From positions 1-6,214 of the forward strand of contig JBGOUV010000399.1 in assembly GCA_041477815.1 (NCBI GenBank): a stretch of DNA of 6,214 nucleotides. Reading direction: 5' to 3'. Every line of letters starts with the position of its first letter. The first letter of the stretch is position 1. The stretch is from JBGOUV01 sp041477815. GTDB lineage: Bacteria > Acidobacteriota > Terriglobia > Bryobacterales > JACQDG01. A program made the position numbers and the translations under genes. The notes under the pieces were generated by a model. It searched no databases, was not told where the DNA came from, and saw only the letters and a list, made by a program, of their open reading frames with translations. Below are positions 1-5,854 of the stretch, piece by piece.

Positions 1-1
1 C

Positions 2-1183
2 AGCACGCCGCAGTTTCCCGGGGATCCCCCCAACCAGGTGAACCTGGACAACAGCAAGGGCTTCGCCGTCGGCTACAACTGGCTGCTGCGGCCCAGCTTG
101 ATCTCGACCACGCGCTATGGCTATACGCGGCAGGGTACGGAGAACACGGGGATCCAGAGCCGCTCGGCCATCACGTTCCGGAACATCGCCGACCGCTACG
201 GGCTGACCCGCGGCCTCGCCCAGATCCTGCCCACGCAGCACCTCAGCCAGGACTTCACCTGGACCCGCGGCGCCCATAGCGTGCAGTGGGGCGGCAGCGC
301 CCGCAACGCCCGCAGCGACCGGCGGAACTACGCGCAATCCTTCCACGGCATCAGCACCAACTCCTCGTGGCTGCGGGGTATCGGCGCGGATCTCCACGAC
401 AAGCTTCCCGACCTGCGCTCCACGTTCCGCACCGCTTTCCGCGACGCCGGCATGGCCCTGCTGGGCATCCTGTCGCAGGGCACCGCACGGTATAACTACG
501 ATGTTCAGGGCAACGTCTCGCCGGAAGGAGCCCCGGTGGCCCGCAAGTTTGTCGCCGAAGACTACGAGATGTACGTCCAGGACACCTGGCGGGTGAACCG
601 CGCTCTGACCCTCACCGCCGGGCTGCGCTATACCCTGATGCCCCCGGTCTACGAGGCCAATGGGGTGCAGGTGACCACCGACCAGTCCATCGGCGAATGG
701 TTCAATCGCCGCGGCAGCCTCATGAATGAAGGTAAATCTCAGTTGGATGCTGGACGCCTGACGTTCATCCTGCACAACGCTCCGGGCGGGCGTCCGCTCT
801 ATCCGTTCCACAAGAAGAACTTCGCCCCCCGGTTGGGCCTGGCTTACTCGCCGCAGGCCCATGACGGATTCCTGAAGTTCCTGACCGGCGGGCCGGGCCG
901 GACCTCCATCCGCGCTGGCTGGGGGATGTTCTACGACGTGTTTGGGCTGCCGCTGATCCGGCTATATGACTCGACCGCCTTCGGATTGTCGACCAGCATC
1001 AACAACCCGCCCAACATCCTGACCACCACCGGTTCGACCGCCGCGCCGCGTTTCACCGGGTTGTACGATCTGCCCGCCGCGCTGATCCCGCCCGCGACCA
1101 AGGGTGGCTTCCCGCAAACCTTCCCGACCGGCTGGCCATCACCAACAGCCTGGACGACACCCTGCAGCCGCCCTACAGCATGA
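2..1183 (+). CDS. TonB-dependent receptor (Oar-like), N-terminal piece of a frameshifted gene, 5' end outside window
   Basis: This is part of the beta-barrel of a large outer-membrane TonB-dependent receptor of the type abundant in Acidobacteriota, usually annotated as carboxypeptidase-regulatory-like/TonB-dependent receptor. The family uses TonB-transmitted energy to import ligands, often glycans or metal chelates; the ligand cannot be read here. The frame is open from base 2, so the GTG at 38 is internal and the regulatory-like and plug domains lie upstream. Barrel signatures are YVQDTWRV followed by LTLTAGLRY (about 570-630), KKNFAPRLGLAYSP (about 811-853) and TSIRAGWGMFYDVFG (about 902-946), with alternating strands and long loops. 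After about 1130 the translation becomes unrelated and stops at TGA 1181-1183, whereas receptor-like sequence continues in the next frame from 1132 (LAITNSLDDTLQPPYS). I therefore see one gene broken by a single-base loss. The family assignment is strong; the break could be a true mutation or an error. Confidence 0.85.
   Translation, partial: STPQFPGDPPNQVNLDNSKGFAVGYNWLLRPSLISTTRYGYTRQGTENTGIQSRSAITFRNIADRYGLTRGLAQILPTQHLSQDFTWTRGAHSVQWGGSARNARSDRRNYAQSFHGISTNSSWLRGIGADLHDKLPDLRSTFRTAFRDAGMALLGILSQGTARYNYDVQGNVSPEGAPVARKFVAEDYEMYVQDTWRVNRALTLTAGLRYTLMPPVYEANGVQVTTDQSIGEWFNRRGSLMNEGKSQLDAGRLTFILHNAPGGRPLYPFHKKNFAPRLGLAYSPQAHDGFLKFLTGGPGRTSIRAGWGMFYDVFGLPLIRLYDSTAFGLSTSINNPPNILTTTGSTAAPRFTGLYDLPAALIPPATKGGFPQTFPTGWPSPTAWTTPCSRPTA
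1127..1134 (+). other. Frameshift point in the receptor gene (probable loss of one G)
   Basis: In the upstream frame the codons read ttc ccg acc and then ggc tgg cca, which loses barrel-like character. Adding one G to the GG at 1130-1131 gives acc ggg ctg gcc, and the protein then runs TG-LAITNSLDDTLQ and on through the full C-terminal barrel. The shift is from codons starting at positions 2 mod 3 to codons starting at 1 mod 3, which matches a one-base deletion. No slippery heptamer or strong adjacent hairpin suggests programmed frameshifting. Confidence 0.75.
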
Positions 1184-2385
1184 ACATGAACCTGTCGGCG
1201 GGCCGCGAGTTTTCCCATGGGATCTACATCCAGGGCTCGTACGTGGGCCGGCTGTCGCGCAAGTCCCTGGTCCAGCGCGACCTGGCCATGCCTACCAACT
1301 TAAAGGACCCAGCCTCGGGGATGACCTACTTTGAAGCGGCCCAAGCTTTGGTGCGGCTGATCAACTCCAACACCGCGGTAGGCAACGTTGCCAAGATCCC
1401 TTATTGGGAGAACCTGTGGCCCGGCGCCGCCAACTCCACCCTTACCGCCACCCAGCGCATCTTTAACGCTTACAAAGCCAACGCCCCGGATTGGACCTCG
1501 GCGCTCTACGACATGGACACCTCCTGCGGTCCGGCGTGCAGCAAGCTGGGCAAGTACGCCATTTTCGCGCCCCAGTTTTCGGCGCTGTCGGCGTGGAGCT
1601 CCATCGGCGGCGGCAACTACCAGGCCATGCAGTGGACCGTCCGCAAGCGCTTCTCGGGCGGCAGCCAGTTTGATTTCAACTATACCTACGGCAAGTCCAT
1701 CGACCTGGCTTCGTCGACCGAGCGGGTGACCTCGTTTACCGGCTTCGTGGTGAACTCCTGGCTGCCCGGCCAGCGCAAGGGGGTATCGGACTACGACGCT
1801 ACCCAGCAGTGGAATGCCAACTTCGTCTGGGAGCTGCCTTACGGCAAGGGAAAGCGGTGGGGCCGCGACCTTCCGGGCGCGGTCAACCAAATTCTGGGCG
1901 GGTGGCAGATCTCGGGGCTGTGGCAGCAGTCGACCGAACTGCCCGTGAGCGTGGGTAACGGGCGGTTCTGGCCGACCAATTTCAACATCACCGGCTGGGC
2001 CACTCAGACCGGGGTGGTGCCGGCGCCCCAAAAGAACAAGAACGCCCCGGCGGTAGCCGGCCGGGCCGGTCCCAATGTTTTCGGCGATCCAAACCCGGCC
2101 CTGAAGGCTTACGACTACACTCTCCCCGGCGAGACCGGCCAGCGCAACGGCGTCCGCGGCGACGGCTATTTCACCTTCGACATCGGCGTGGGCAAGCGCT
2201 TCGTCCTGCCGATGGAGGGTCACAGCCTGCAGTTCCGCTGGGAAACCTTCAACCTGCCCAACGCCACGCGATTCGATGTCAACACCCTGACCCTGGACCT
2301 GGGCAACACCGGATCGTTCGGGAAGTACTCGGGGCTGCTGACTAACCCGCGGGTGATGCAGTTTGCCTTGCGGTACGAGTTTTAG
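1180..2385 (+). CDS. TonB-dependent receptor (Oar-like), C-terminal piece of the same frameshifted gene
   Basis: This is the C-terminal half of the receptor barrel that begins upstream. Homologous-looking sequence in this frame starts at about 1132, before the ATG at 1180, and no Shine-Dalgarno sequence precedes that ATG. The ATG is therefore probably an internal methionine and not a real start. Visible features are repeated amphipathic strands such as GNYQAMQWTVRKRFSGG and FDFNYTYGKSIDLAS (about 1612-1713), the family-typical VWELPYGKGKRWG (about 1828-1863) and LGGWQISGLWQQSTELPVSV, a FDIGVGKRF strand (about 2176-2202), and the end NPRVMQFALRYEF. The closing aromatic residue is typical of outer-membrane barrels and is known to help recognition by the assembly machinery. 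The only cysteines in the ~790 residues visible are the pair in CGPAC (1525-1539). If the frameshift is real, this piece lacks a signal peptide and plug and would not be functional on its own. Confidence 0.85.
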   Translation: MNMNLSAGREFSHGIYIQGSYVGRLSRKSLVQRDLAMPTNLKDPASGMTYFEAAQALVRLINSNTAVGNVAKIPYWENLWPGAANSTLTATQRIFNAYKANAPDWTSALYDMDTSCGPACSKLGKYAIFAPQFSALSAWSSIGGGNYQAMQWTVRKRFSGGSQFDFNYTYGKSIDLASSTERVTSFTGFVVNSWLPGQRKGVSDYDATQQWNANFVWELPYGKGKRWGRDLPGAVNQILGGWQISGLWQQSTELPVSVGNGRFWPTNFNITGWATQTGVVPAPQKNKNAPAVAGRAGPNVFGDPNPALKAYDYTLPGETGQRNGVRGDGYFTFDIGVGKRFVLPMEGHSLQFRWETFNLPNATRFDVNTLTLDLGNTGSFGKYSGLLTNPRVMQFALRYEF

Positions 2386-2419
2386 AGGGGCAGGCGGAAG
2401 GCAGAAGACAGAAGGAAGC

Positions 2420-2448
2420 CCCGACAGTTCTGGCGTTCTGTTTAGAAT
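2420..2448 (+). promoter_or_regulatory. Weak candidate sigma70-type promoter
   Basis: TAGAAT at 2443-2448 differs by one base from TATAAT. Sixteen bases upstream is CCGACA at 2421-2426, a four-of-six match to TTGACA. It lies in the short gap after the receptor stop codon. Transcription would begin near 2455, on or just after the TTG start proposed for the next gene. It would therefore either give a leaderless message, imply a later start, or serve mainly the secreted-protein gene at 2766. Chance occurrence is quite possible. Confidence 0.22.
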
Positions 2449-2453
2449 AGAGT

Positions 2454-2720
2454 TTGGAACAGCCGGTCTGGAACTTCGAGCAGGAGCCGTGGGACGAGTC
2501 TCCGGACGAGACCAGCATCAACCTGCGCGCGTACTTTGATCGCATGCCGGACGAGAAGATGCGGGAGTATCGGCCGGAGTGGACCGATCGGCAGGTCGTC
2601 GAGTGGGACGGCAACTTTCGCGACGACGGGGGTCTCATGATGGCTTGCTGTGAGCGCGAGGTTGAGATCAGGGAGTATCGGAGGGTGCTGGAAGGGGCGG
2701 TGCGGTACCGATCTCGTTAA
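2454..2720 (+). CDS. Small charged hypothetical protein
   Basis: This is an 88-residue reading frame whose product I do not recognise. Its codons mostly end in G or C, like the other genes here, which favours real coding. An in-frame TAG at 2448-2450 limits the start to the TTG at 2454 or later methionines (ATG at 2544 or 2559), and none has a good Shine-Dalgarno sequence. The protein is very rich in Glu, Asp and Arg, with tryptophans in the acidic N-terminal half (VWNFEQEPWDE, EWTDRQVVEWDG) and a likely charged helix at residues 67-88 containing an adjacent CC pair at 65-66. It has no signal peptide or membrane segment, so it would be cytoplasmic. It sits 68 nt after the receptor and 45 nt before the secreted-protein gene on the same strand. 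It could be a real small gene, a fragment of a longer gene, or a spurious frame. Confidence 0.5.
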   Translation: MEQPVWNFEQEPWDESPDETSINLRAYFDRMPDEKMREYRPEWTDRQVVEWDGNFRDDGGLMMACCEREVEIREYRRVLEGAVRYRSR

Positions 2721-2752
2721 CACCTGGCGGGCTCCGGCGTCTTATCAGGCGC

Positions 2753-2759
2753 AAGGAGG
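2753..2759 (+). promoter_or_regulatory. Strong ribosome binding site for the secreted-protein gene
   Basis: AAGGAGG lies six bases before the ATG at 2766. It is a near-perfect Shine-Dalgarno sequence and the clearest one in the window. It fixes the start of the downstream gene and supports that gene being translated. Confidence 0.85.
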
Positions 2760-2765
2760 CTTGCC

Positions 2766-3200
2766 ATGAGAACACTAACAGCGTTGGTTCTGGCCGGAGT
2801 AGCTTATGCCGGCGGAGGTTTTTGGTTGACGTTGCATTCGGCGCAGTTGCCGCTCGGGAAGCAGATCCCGGACGCAGCGGTGCTGGTGGCGGCGGAGGGT
2901 TGCGCCTCGCCTGCGGAGGTGAAACTGACCGGGACGGCCGAGGGTATGGTCAACGGCGAGCGGCGGTCGGTGACGCTGAAGATGGTGCCCACGTCGAAGG
3001 CGGGCGTGTGGGCGGTGAAAAAGAGCTCCCTCGGAGAGGGCCGGTGGGTGCTGGCGATAAGAGCTGGGGTGACGACGGGGTACAGCATCGGCACGGTGGT
3101 GGAAGTGGGGCCGAACGGCGAGTACCGGGCCGGGCCGTCGCTCAGCGCGCAGGAGCTTCCCAGGCAGGTGGAGGCAGCGCTGAAGGCGAGGGCTGACTGA
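2766..3200 (+). CDS. Small secreted hypothetical protein with N-terminal signal peptide
   Basis: This 144-residue protein is of unknown function. The start is fixed by AAGGAGG six bases upstream. Residues 1-15 form a short Sec-type signal peptide: Arg2, a hydrophobic stretch TALVLAGVA, and an AYA cleavage motif. A mature protein of about 129 residues starting GGGFW would therefore be released into the periplasm. There is no lipobox. The mature part alternates short hydrophobic and polar stretches (AEVKLTGTAEGMVNGERRSVTLKM at about 50-73, GRWVLAIRAGV, TGYSIGTVVEVGPNGEYRAG), which suggests a small beta-sandwich, ending in a helix (QELPRQVEAALKARAD). There is a single cysteine, at residue 46. 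No catalytic motif is apparent, and I cannot assign a family. It may be cotranscribed with the small gene 45 nt upstream. Its last 59 bases overlap the end of purK on the opposite strand. Confidence 0.75.
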   Translation: MRTLTALVLAGVAYAGGGFWLTLHSAQLPLGKQIPDAAVLVAAEGCASPAEVKLTGTAEGMVNGERRSVTLKMVPTSKAGVWAVKKSSLGEGRWVLAIRAGVTTGYSIGTVVEVGPNGEYRAGPSLSAQELPRQVEAALKARAD

Positions 3201-4329
3201 TACTGAGCCGGCGGCGGGCTTCCAGGGCCAGCGAGAGTGCCTCGTCGGAGGTGGCGGCGAGGGCGGTCACGTGGCCCATCTTGCGGCCGGGGCGGGGGGT
3301 CAGCTTGCCGTAGAGGTGGAGCTTGACTTGCGGCAGGGCGCAGGCGCCGGCCCAGTCAGGCTCTCCCTGCTGCCACAGGTCGCCGAGCAGGTTGGCCATG
3401 GCCGCCGGGCGGAACTGCTCGGTCGAACCAAGAGGTAGCCCGCAGACGGCGCGGAGCTGCTGCTCGAACTGGCTGGTGAGGCAGGCGTCGAAGCTGAAGT
3501 GGCCGGAGTTGTGGGGGCGCGGGGCCAGCTCGTTGACGAGCAGGCGTCCGTCGCGGGCCAGGAACAACTCGGTGCACAGGACACCCACCACGCCCAGCTT
3601 CTCCATAACGCCTCGGGCGACGTCGACGGCTTCGCGGGCGGTGCGCTCCCCGATGCGGGCGGGCGAGACCGAGGTATCGAGGATGCCGCGCGTGTGGACG
3701 TTCTCGATCGGGCCGAACCAGGCGAAGGAGCCGTCCAGCGAGCGGGCGACGACGACCGACAGCTCACACTCGAAATCCACCCAGGCCTCCAGCACCGACT
3801 CGCGTCCGCCGATCCCCTGCCAGGCGGCGTCGATCTGATCGAACGAGGTGAGGCGGAACTGGCCTTTGCCGTCGTACCCGAAATCGGTGGTCTTGAGGAC
3901 GGCGGGGAGGCCGAGGCGGGCGACGGCCTCGCGGAGATCCTCGGCGGAGCGGACGTGATGAAACGGCGCGACCGGGAAACCGTTGGCCGACAGAAACGTC
4001 TTCTCGCGGAGACGCTGCTGGGTGGTGTGGAGGACGGAGTGGGCGGGGCGGACGGGGCAATACTGCGAGCAGACTTCGGCGGCAGCGGCAGGGACGTTCT
4101 CGAACTCGAAAGTGACCACCTTCACCTTGCGGGCGAAGGCGGCGACGGCGTCCAGGTCGTCATAAGAGGCGGTGACCTCCACGTCGGCAATCTGGCCGGT
4201 GGGGGTGTCGTAGTCGGGCGAGAAGGTGCGGACGCGGTAGCCCAGGCGGCGGGCGGCGATGGCGAACATCCGTCCGAGCTGGCCGCTGCCGAGCACCCCG
4301 ATGGTGGCTCCCGGCAGGATCGCGGTCAT
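3142..4329 (-). CDS. purK: N5-carboxyaminoimidazole ribonucleotide synthetase (PurK)
   Basis: PurK is a cytoplasmic ATP-grasp enzyme that joins AIR, bicarbonate and ATP to give N5-CAIR in de novo purine synthesis; PurE then uses the product. The 395-residue protein shows GVLGSGQLGRM near the N-terminus (residues 11-21), TFEFENVP (73-80), the ATP-grasp segment LKTTDFGYDGKGQ (145-157), EAWVDFECELSVVV (181-194), the metal/ATP site VNELAPRPHNSGH (265-277), MANLLGD (311-317) and HLYGKLTPRPGRKMGHVT (338-355). All key motifs look intact. I chose the ATG at 4329 because it overlaps the purE stop as ATGA and because the Rossmann-like start follows directly. The same frame is open further upstream to 4710, but that part is antisense-frame noise over purE. 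The last ~20 residues are a Pro/Ser/Ala-rich tail beyond the conserved core and overlap the convergent secreted-protein gene. Translation is probably coupled to purE, since no clear ribosome binding site precedes it. Confidence 0.97.
   Translation of the reverse strand: MTAILPGATIGVLGSGQLGRMFAIAARRLGYRVRTFSPDYDTPTGQIADVEVTASYDDLDAVAAFARKVKVVTFEFENVPAAAAEVCSQYCPVRPAHSVLHTTQQRLREKTFLSANGFPVAPFHHVRSAEDLREAVARLGLPAVLKTTDFGYDGKGQFRLTSFDQIDAAWQGIGGRESVLEAWVDFECELSVVVARSLDGSFAWFGPIENVHTRGILDTSVSPARIGERTAREAVDVARGVMEKLGVVGVLCTELFLARDGRLLVNELAPRPHNSGHFSFDACLTSQFEQQLRAVCGLPLGSTEQFRPAAMANLLGDLWQQGEPDWAGACALPQVKLHLYGKLTPRPGRKMGHVTALAATSDEALSLALEARRRLSISQPSPSALPPPAWEAPAR
4326..4329 (-). promoter_or_regulatory. 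ATGA start/stop overlap coupling purE to purK
   Basis: On the minus strand the four bases read ATGA. ATG (4329-4327) starts purK and TGA (4328-4326) ends purE. This arrangement is a known signature of translational coupling by re-initiation. It fits the absence of a separate ribosome binding site before purK and the equal need for the two consecutive enzymes. Confidence 0.85.
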
Positions 4330-4823
4330 GGAAGGGTCTCGGACATCACGCGGCGGGCCTGGTGCGCGCGGAAGTTGTGGAGCTTGCGGCGCAGGTCGGG
4401 GCGCGAGTTGGCGAGGATGGAGATGGCCAGCAGGGCGGCGTTGATGGCGCCGGAGCGTCCGATCGAGAGAGTACCGACGGGGACGCCGCCGGGCATCTGG
4501 ACGATGGAGAGTAGCGAGTCCAGGCCCTGGAGGGCGGCACTTTGGATGGGGACGCCGAGGACCGGGAGGACCGTGTGGGAGGCGGTCATGCCGGGGAGAT
4601 GGGCTGCGCCGCCGGCGCCGGCGATGATGACCTCCAGGCCGCGCTTCTCGGCCTGGCAGGCGTATTCGCGCATCCATTCCGGGGTGCGGTGGGCGGAGAC
4701 TACCCGGCATTCGTGAGGTACTCCGAATTCGTTCAGGGTGGCGGAGGCGTGTTGCAGGGTGTCCCAGTCGGACTTCGACCCCATGATTACGCCGACGAGG
4801 GGACGGGGCCGTTTGGCAGGCAT
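4326..4823 (-). CDS. purE: N5-carboxyaminoimidazole ribonucleotide mutase (PurE, class I)
   Basis: PurE is a cytoplasmic enzyme that converts N5-CAIR to CAIR, the step after PurK in de novo purine synthesis. The 165-residue length is typical for class I PurE. Conserved motifs are MGSKSDW (14-20), VVSAHRTP (41-48) carrying the catalytic histidine at 45, the glycine-rich loop AGAGGAAHLPGM (68-79), PVLGVPIQSAAL (87-98) and SLLSIVQMPGGVPVGT (103-118), followed by IGRSGAINAALLA. The SAHRTP signature together with a neighbouring purK marks the N5-CAIR mutase (class I), as opposed to the direct AIR carboxylase (class II). The ATG at 4823 places MGSKSDW at the usual distance from the N-terminus, although only a poor Shine-Dalgarno sequence is visible. 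The TGA stop overlaps the purK ATG by four bases, so the pair is surely one transcription unit. The methyltransferase gene ends 65 nt upstream on the same strand. Confidence 0.98.
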   Translation of the reverse strand: MPAKRPRPLVGVIMGSKSDWDTLQHASATLNEFGVPHECRVVSAHRTPEWMREYACQAEKRGLEVIIAGAGGAAHLPGMTASHTVLPVLGVPIQSAALQGLDSLLSIVQMPGGVPVGTLSIGRSGAINAALLAISILANSRPDLRRKLHNFRAHQARRVMSETLP

Positions 4824-4888
4824 GGGGAATCCGTCACTATATCAGAAAACATGGCGCCACCGGGAGCGTCCGGCCTCGCAGAATCGAC

Positions 4889-5818
4889 TCACCCGTAGAG
4901 GAACGACGGGAACCGGGTGCGGTCTGCTGCAGGCACTTTTCGAGCCAGGCAGTACGTTTGTTCACCCCGCAGCTCCATGGGGAAACCATAATGCAGGAGT
5001 AGATCTTCGATGAGGTCCTTCGTCTCCACAGAGCGGCCGGGCCGAGTAATCAAAGACTCTACCCGAAAACCTCCGCATTGGACGAGCCGCGTGAGTTCGT
5101 CAGGCGTGTATTCGCGAATATGAGACGCTCCGTGGTCACCCTCCGGTCCCTCGGGATTGGGATACAGGGAGTAGGTGTACGGATTCGATGATCTCCACAA
5201 GATCTGCTCCAAACTGGAAATGCTGGCCGAATTTGGTGTGGTGATCACCAGCGCCCCTTCGGGCTCCAGCACACGATAGATCTCGAAGAGCATATGCATG
5301 GGGTCGGCCCTCAAGTGTTCCAGCAACTCGCAGGCAAGGACGGCCTCAAAGGAACCACTGGAATACGGAAATTCATCTTTTTCCGCATCAAACAGATCGG
5401 TCTCACAGCTAAGGATCTCGCGGCCGCCACAGGTCGCGATCTTCGGAACCTTAACGCCTTTAGGACCGAATCCCGCGGCCGAGATCTGGCGATATCCTGA
5501 GAAGCACTTCAGCGCCGGAGCGACGTGCATGTATGACCCGAGTTCAAGGCATCGGCCTGAGGTCTTGGATTTTGGTGTCAGCAGCACGGTGAGCGCCAGG
5601 CGATTGGCATGTGTTTTGACGTATTCCTTCGCCCTCGGATCCGGCTGGTCCAGGGTGAGGAAGAACTGTCTGACGGAACCGAAGTCGCTTGCGCTGAAGG
5701 GGAGTTGTTCCTCTCTTGAGCGATCGGCTAGGAAACGCAAGAGAGCGTTGACCGACCACAATCCGGCGCGAAGCATACTTCGGATCGCCCGAAGCGGGAG
5801 CACTACGATTCGCCTCAT
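4889..5818 (-). CDS. Class I SAM-dependent methyltransferase
   Basis: This is a 309-residue putative S-adenosylmethionine-dependent methyltransferase of the Methyltransf_11/23 type; the substrate is unknown. The first ~85 residues are a basic, partly hydrophobic N-terminal region (MRRIVVLPLRAIRSMLRAGL) without a clear cleavage site, which may associate with the membrane or be a plain helix. The Rossmann core begins with motif I as CLELGSYMHVAPAL (90-103), a degenerate form keeping only the first glycine of ExGxGxG. DLFDAEKDEFPY (141-152), SFEAVLACELLEHL (156-169), YRVLEPEGALVITTPN (181-196) and the later HIREYTPDELTRLVQCGGF (233-251) are typical of this fold. From memory, similar LELG/MGAYMQMTPAL-type methyltransferases occur in Acidobacteriota, often near glycan or lipid genes. 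No upstream ATG, GTG or TTG exists in frame before the TAA at 5855, so ATG 5818 is the longest start; no Shine-Dalgarno is visible. Base composition is lower in GC than in purE and mdh. Confidence 0.85.
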   Translation of the reverse strand: MRRIVVLPLRAIRSMLRAGLWSVNALLRFLADRSREEQLPFSASDFGSVRQFFLTLDQPDPRAKEYVKTHANRLALTVLLTPKSKTSGRCLELGSYMHVAPALKCFSGYRQISAAGFGPKGVKVPKIATCGGREILSCETDLFDAEKDEFPYSSGSFEAVLACELLEHLRADPMHMLFEIYRVLEPEGALVITTPNSASISSLEQILWRSSNPYTYSLYPNPEGPEGDHGASHIREYTPDELTRLVQCGGFRVESLITRPGRSVETKDLIEDLLLHYGFPMELRGEQTYCLARKVPAADRTRFPSFLYG

Positions 5819-5854
5819 AGACGAAATAGCACGGGCGACCCAGATCTTGCTCCG

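Noticed and set aside
20..29. Perfect 10-base palindrome GGGGATCCCC
   Set aside because: It lies within the receptor coding frame (PGDPP) and is explained by codons; there is no second copy or associated feature.
1300..2223. Minus-strand reading frame of about 307 codons opposite the receptor
   Set aside because: It lies fully antisense to clear receptor barrel sequence, its composition is biased to Arg/Gly/Ala/Val, and it has no recognisable motif.
2402..2445. Possible hairpin terminator after the receptor gene (ACAGAA 2408-2413 with TTCTGT 2436-2441, followed by a short T run)
   Set aside because: The stem is only six A/T-rich pairs with a 22-base loop, and the T run is three bases; too weak to call.
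4330..4710. N-terminal extension of PurK in the same frame
   Set aside because: The extension is Pro/Arg-rich translation of purE in a wrong frame. Conserved PurK sequence begins right after the ATG at 4329, which overlaps the purE stop.
3499..4716. Long + strand reading frame (about 405 codons) opposite purK and purE
   Set aside because: It mirrors two unmistakable housekeeping genes, has Gly/Ala/Asp/Glu-biased low-complexity translation and no ribosome binding site. It is an artefact of high GC.
4832..4864. Promoter for purE using TATAGT (4841-4836) on the minus strand
   Set aside because: The -10 is good but the -35 position reads CCCGGT with a 17-base spacer, and the leader would be only about six bases. 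Kept only as a remark.
4843..4875. Possible terminator between the methyltransferase gene and purE (GC-rich inverted CCGG elements followed on the minus strand by TTTT)
   Set aside because: Only about four stem pairs form cleanly and the run has just four T; it cannot be told from chance in GC-rich DNA.
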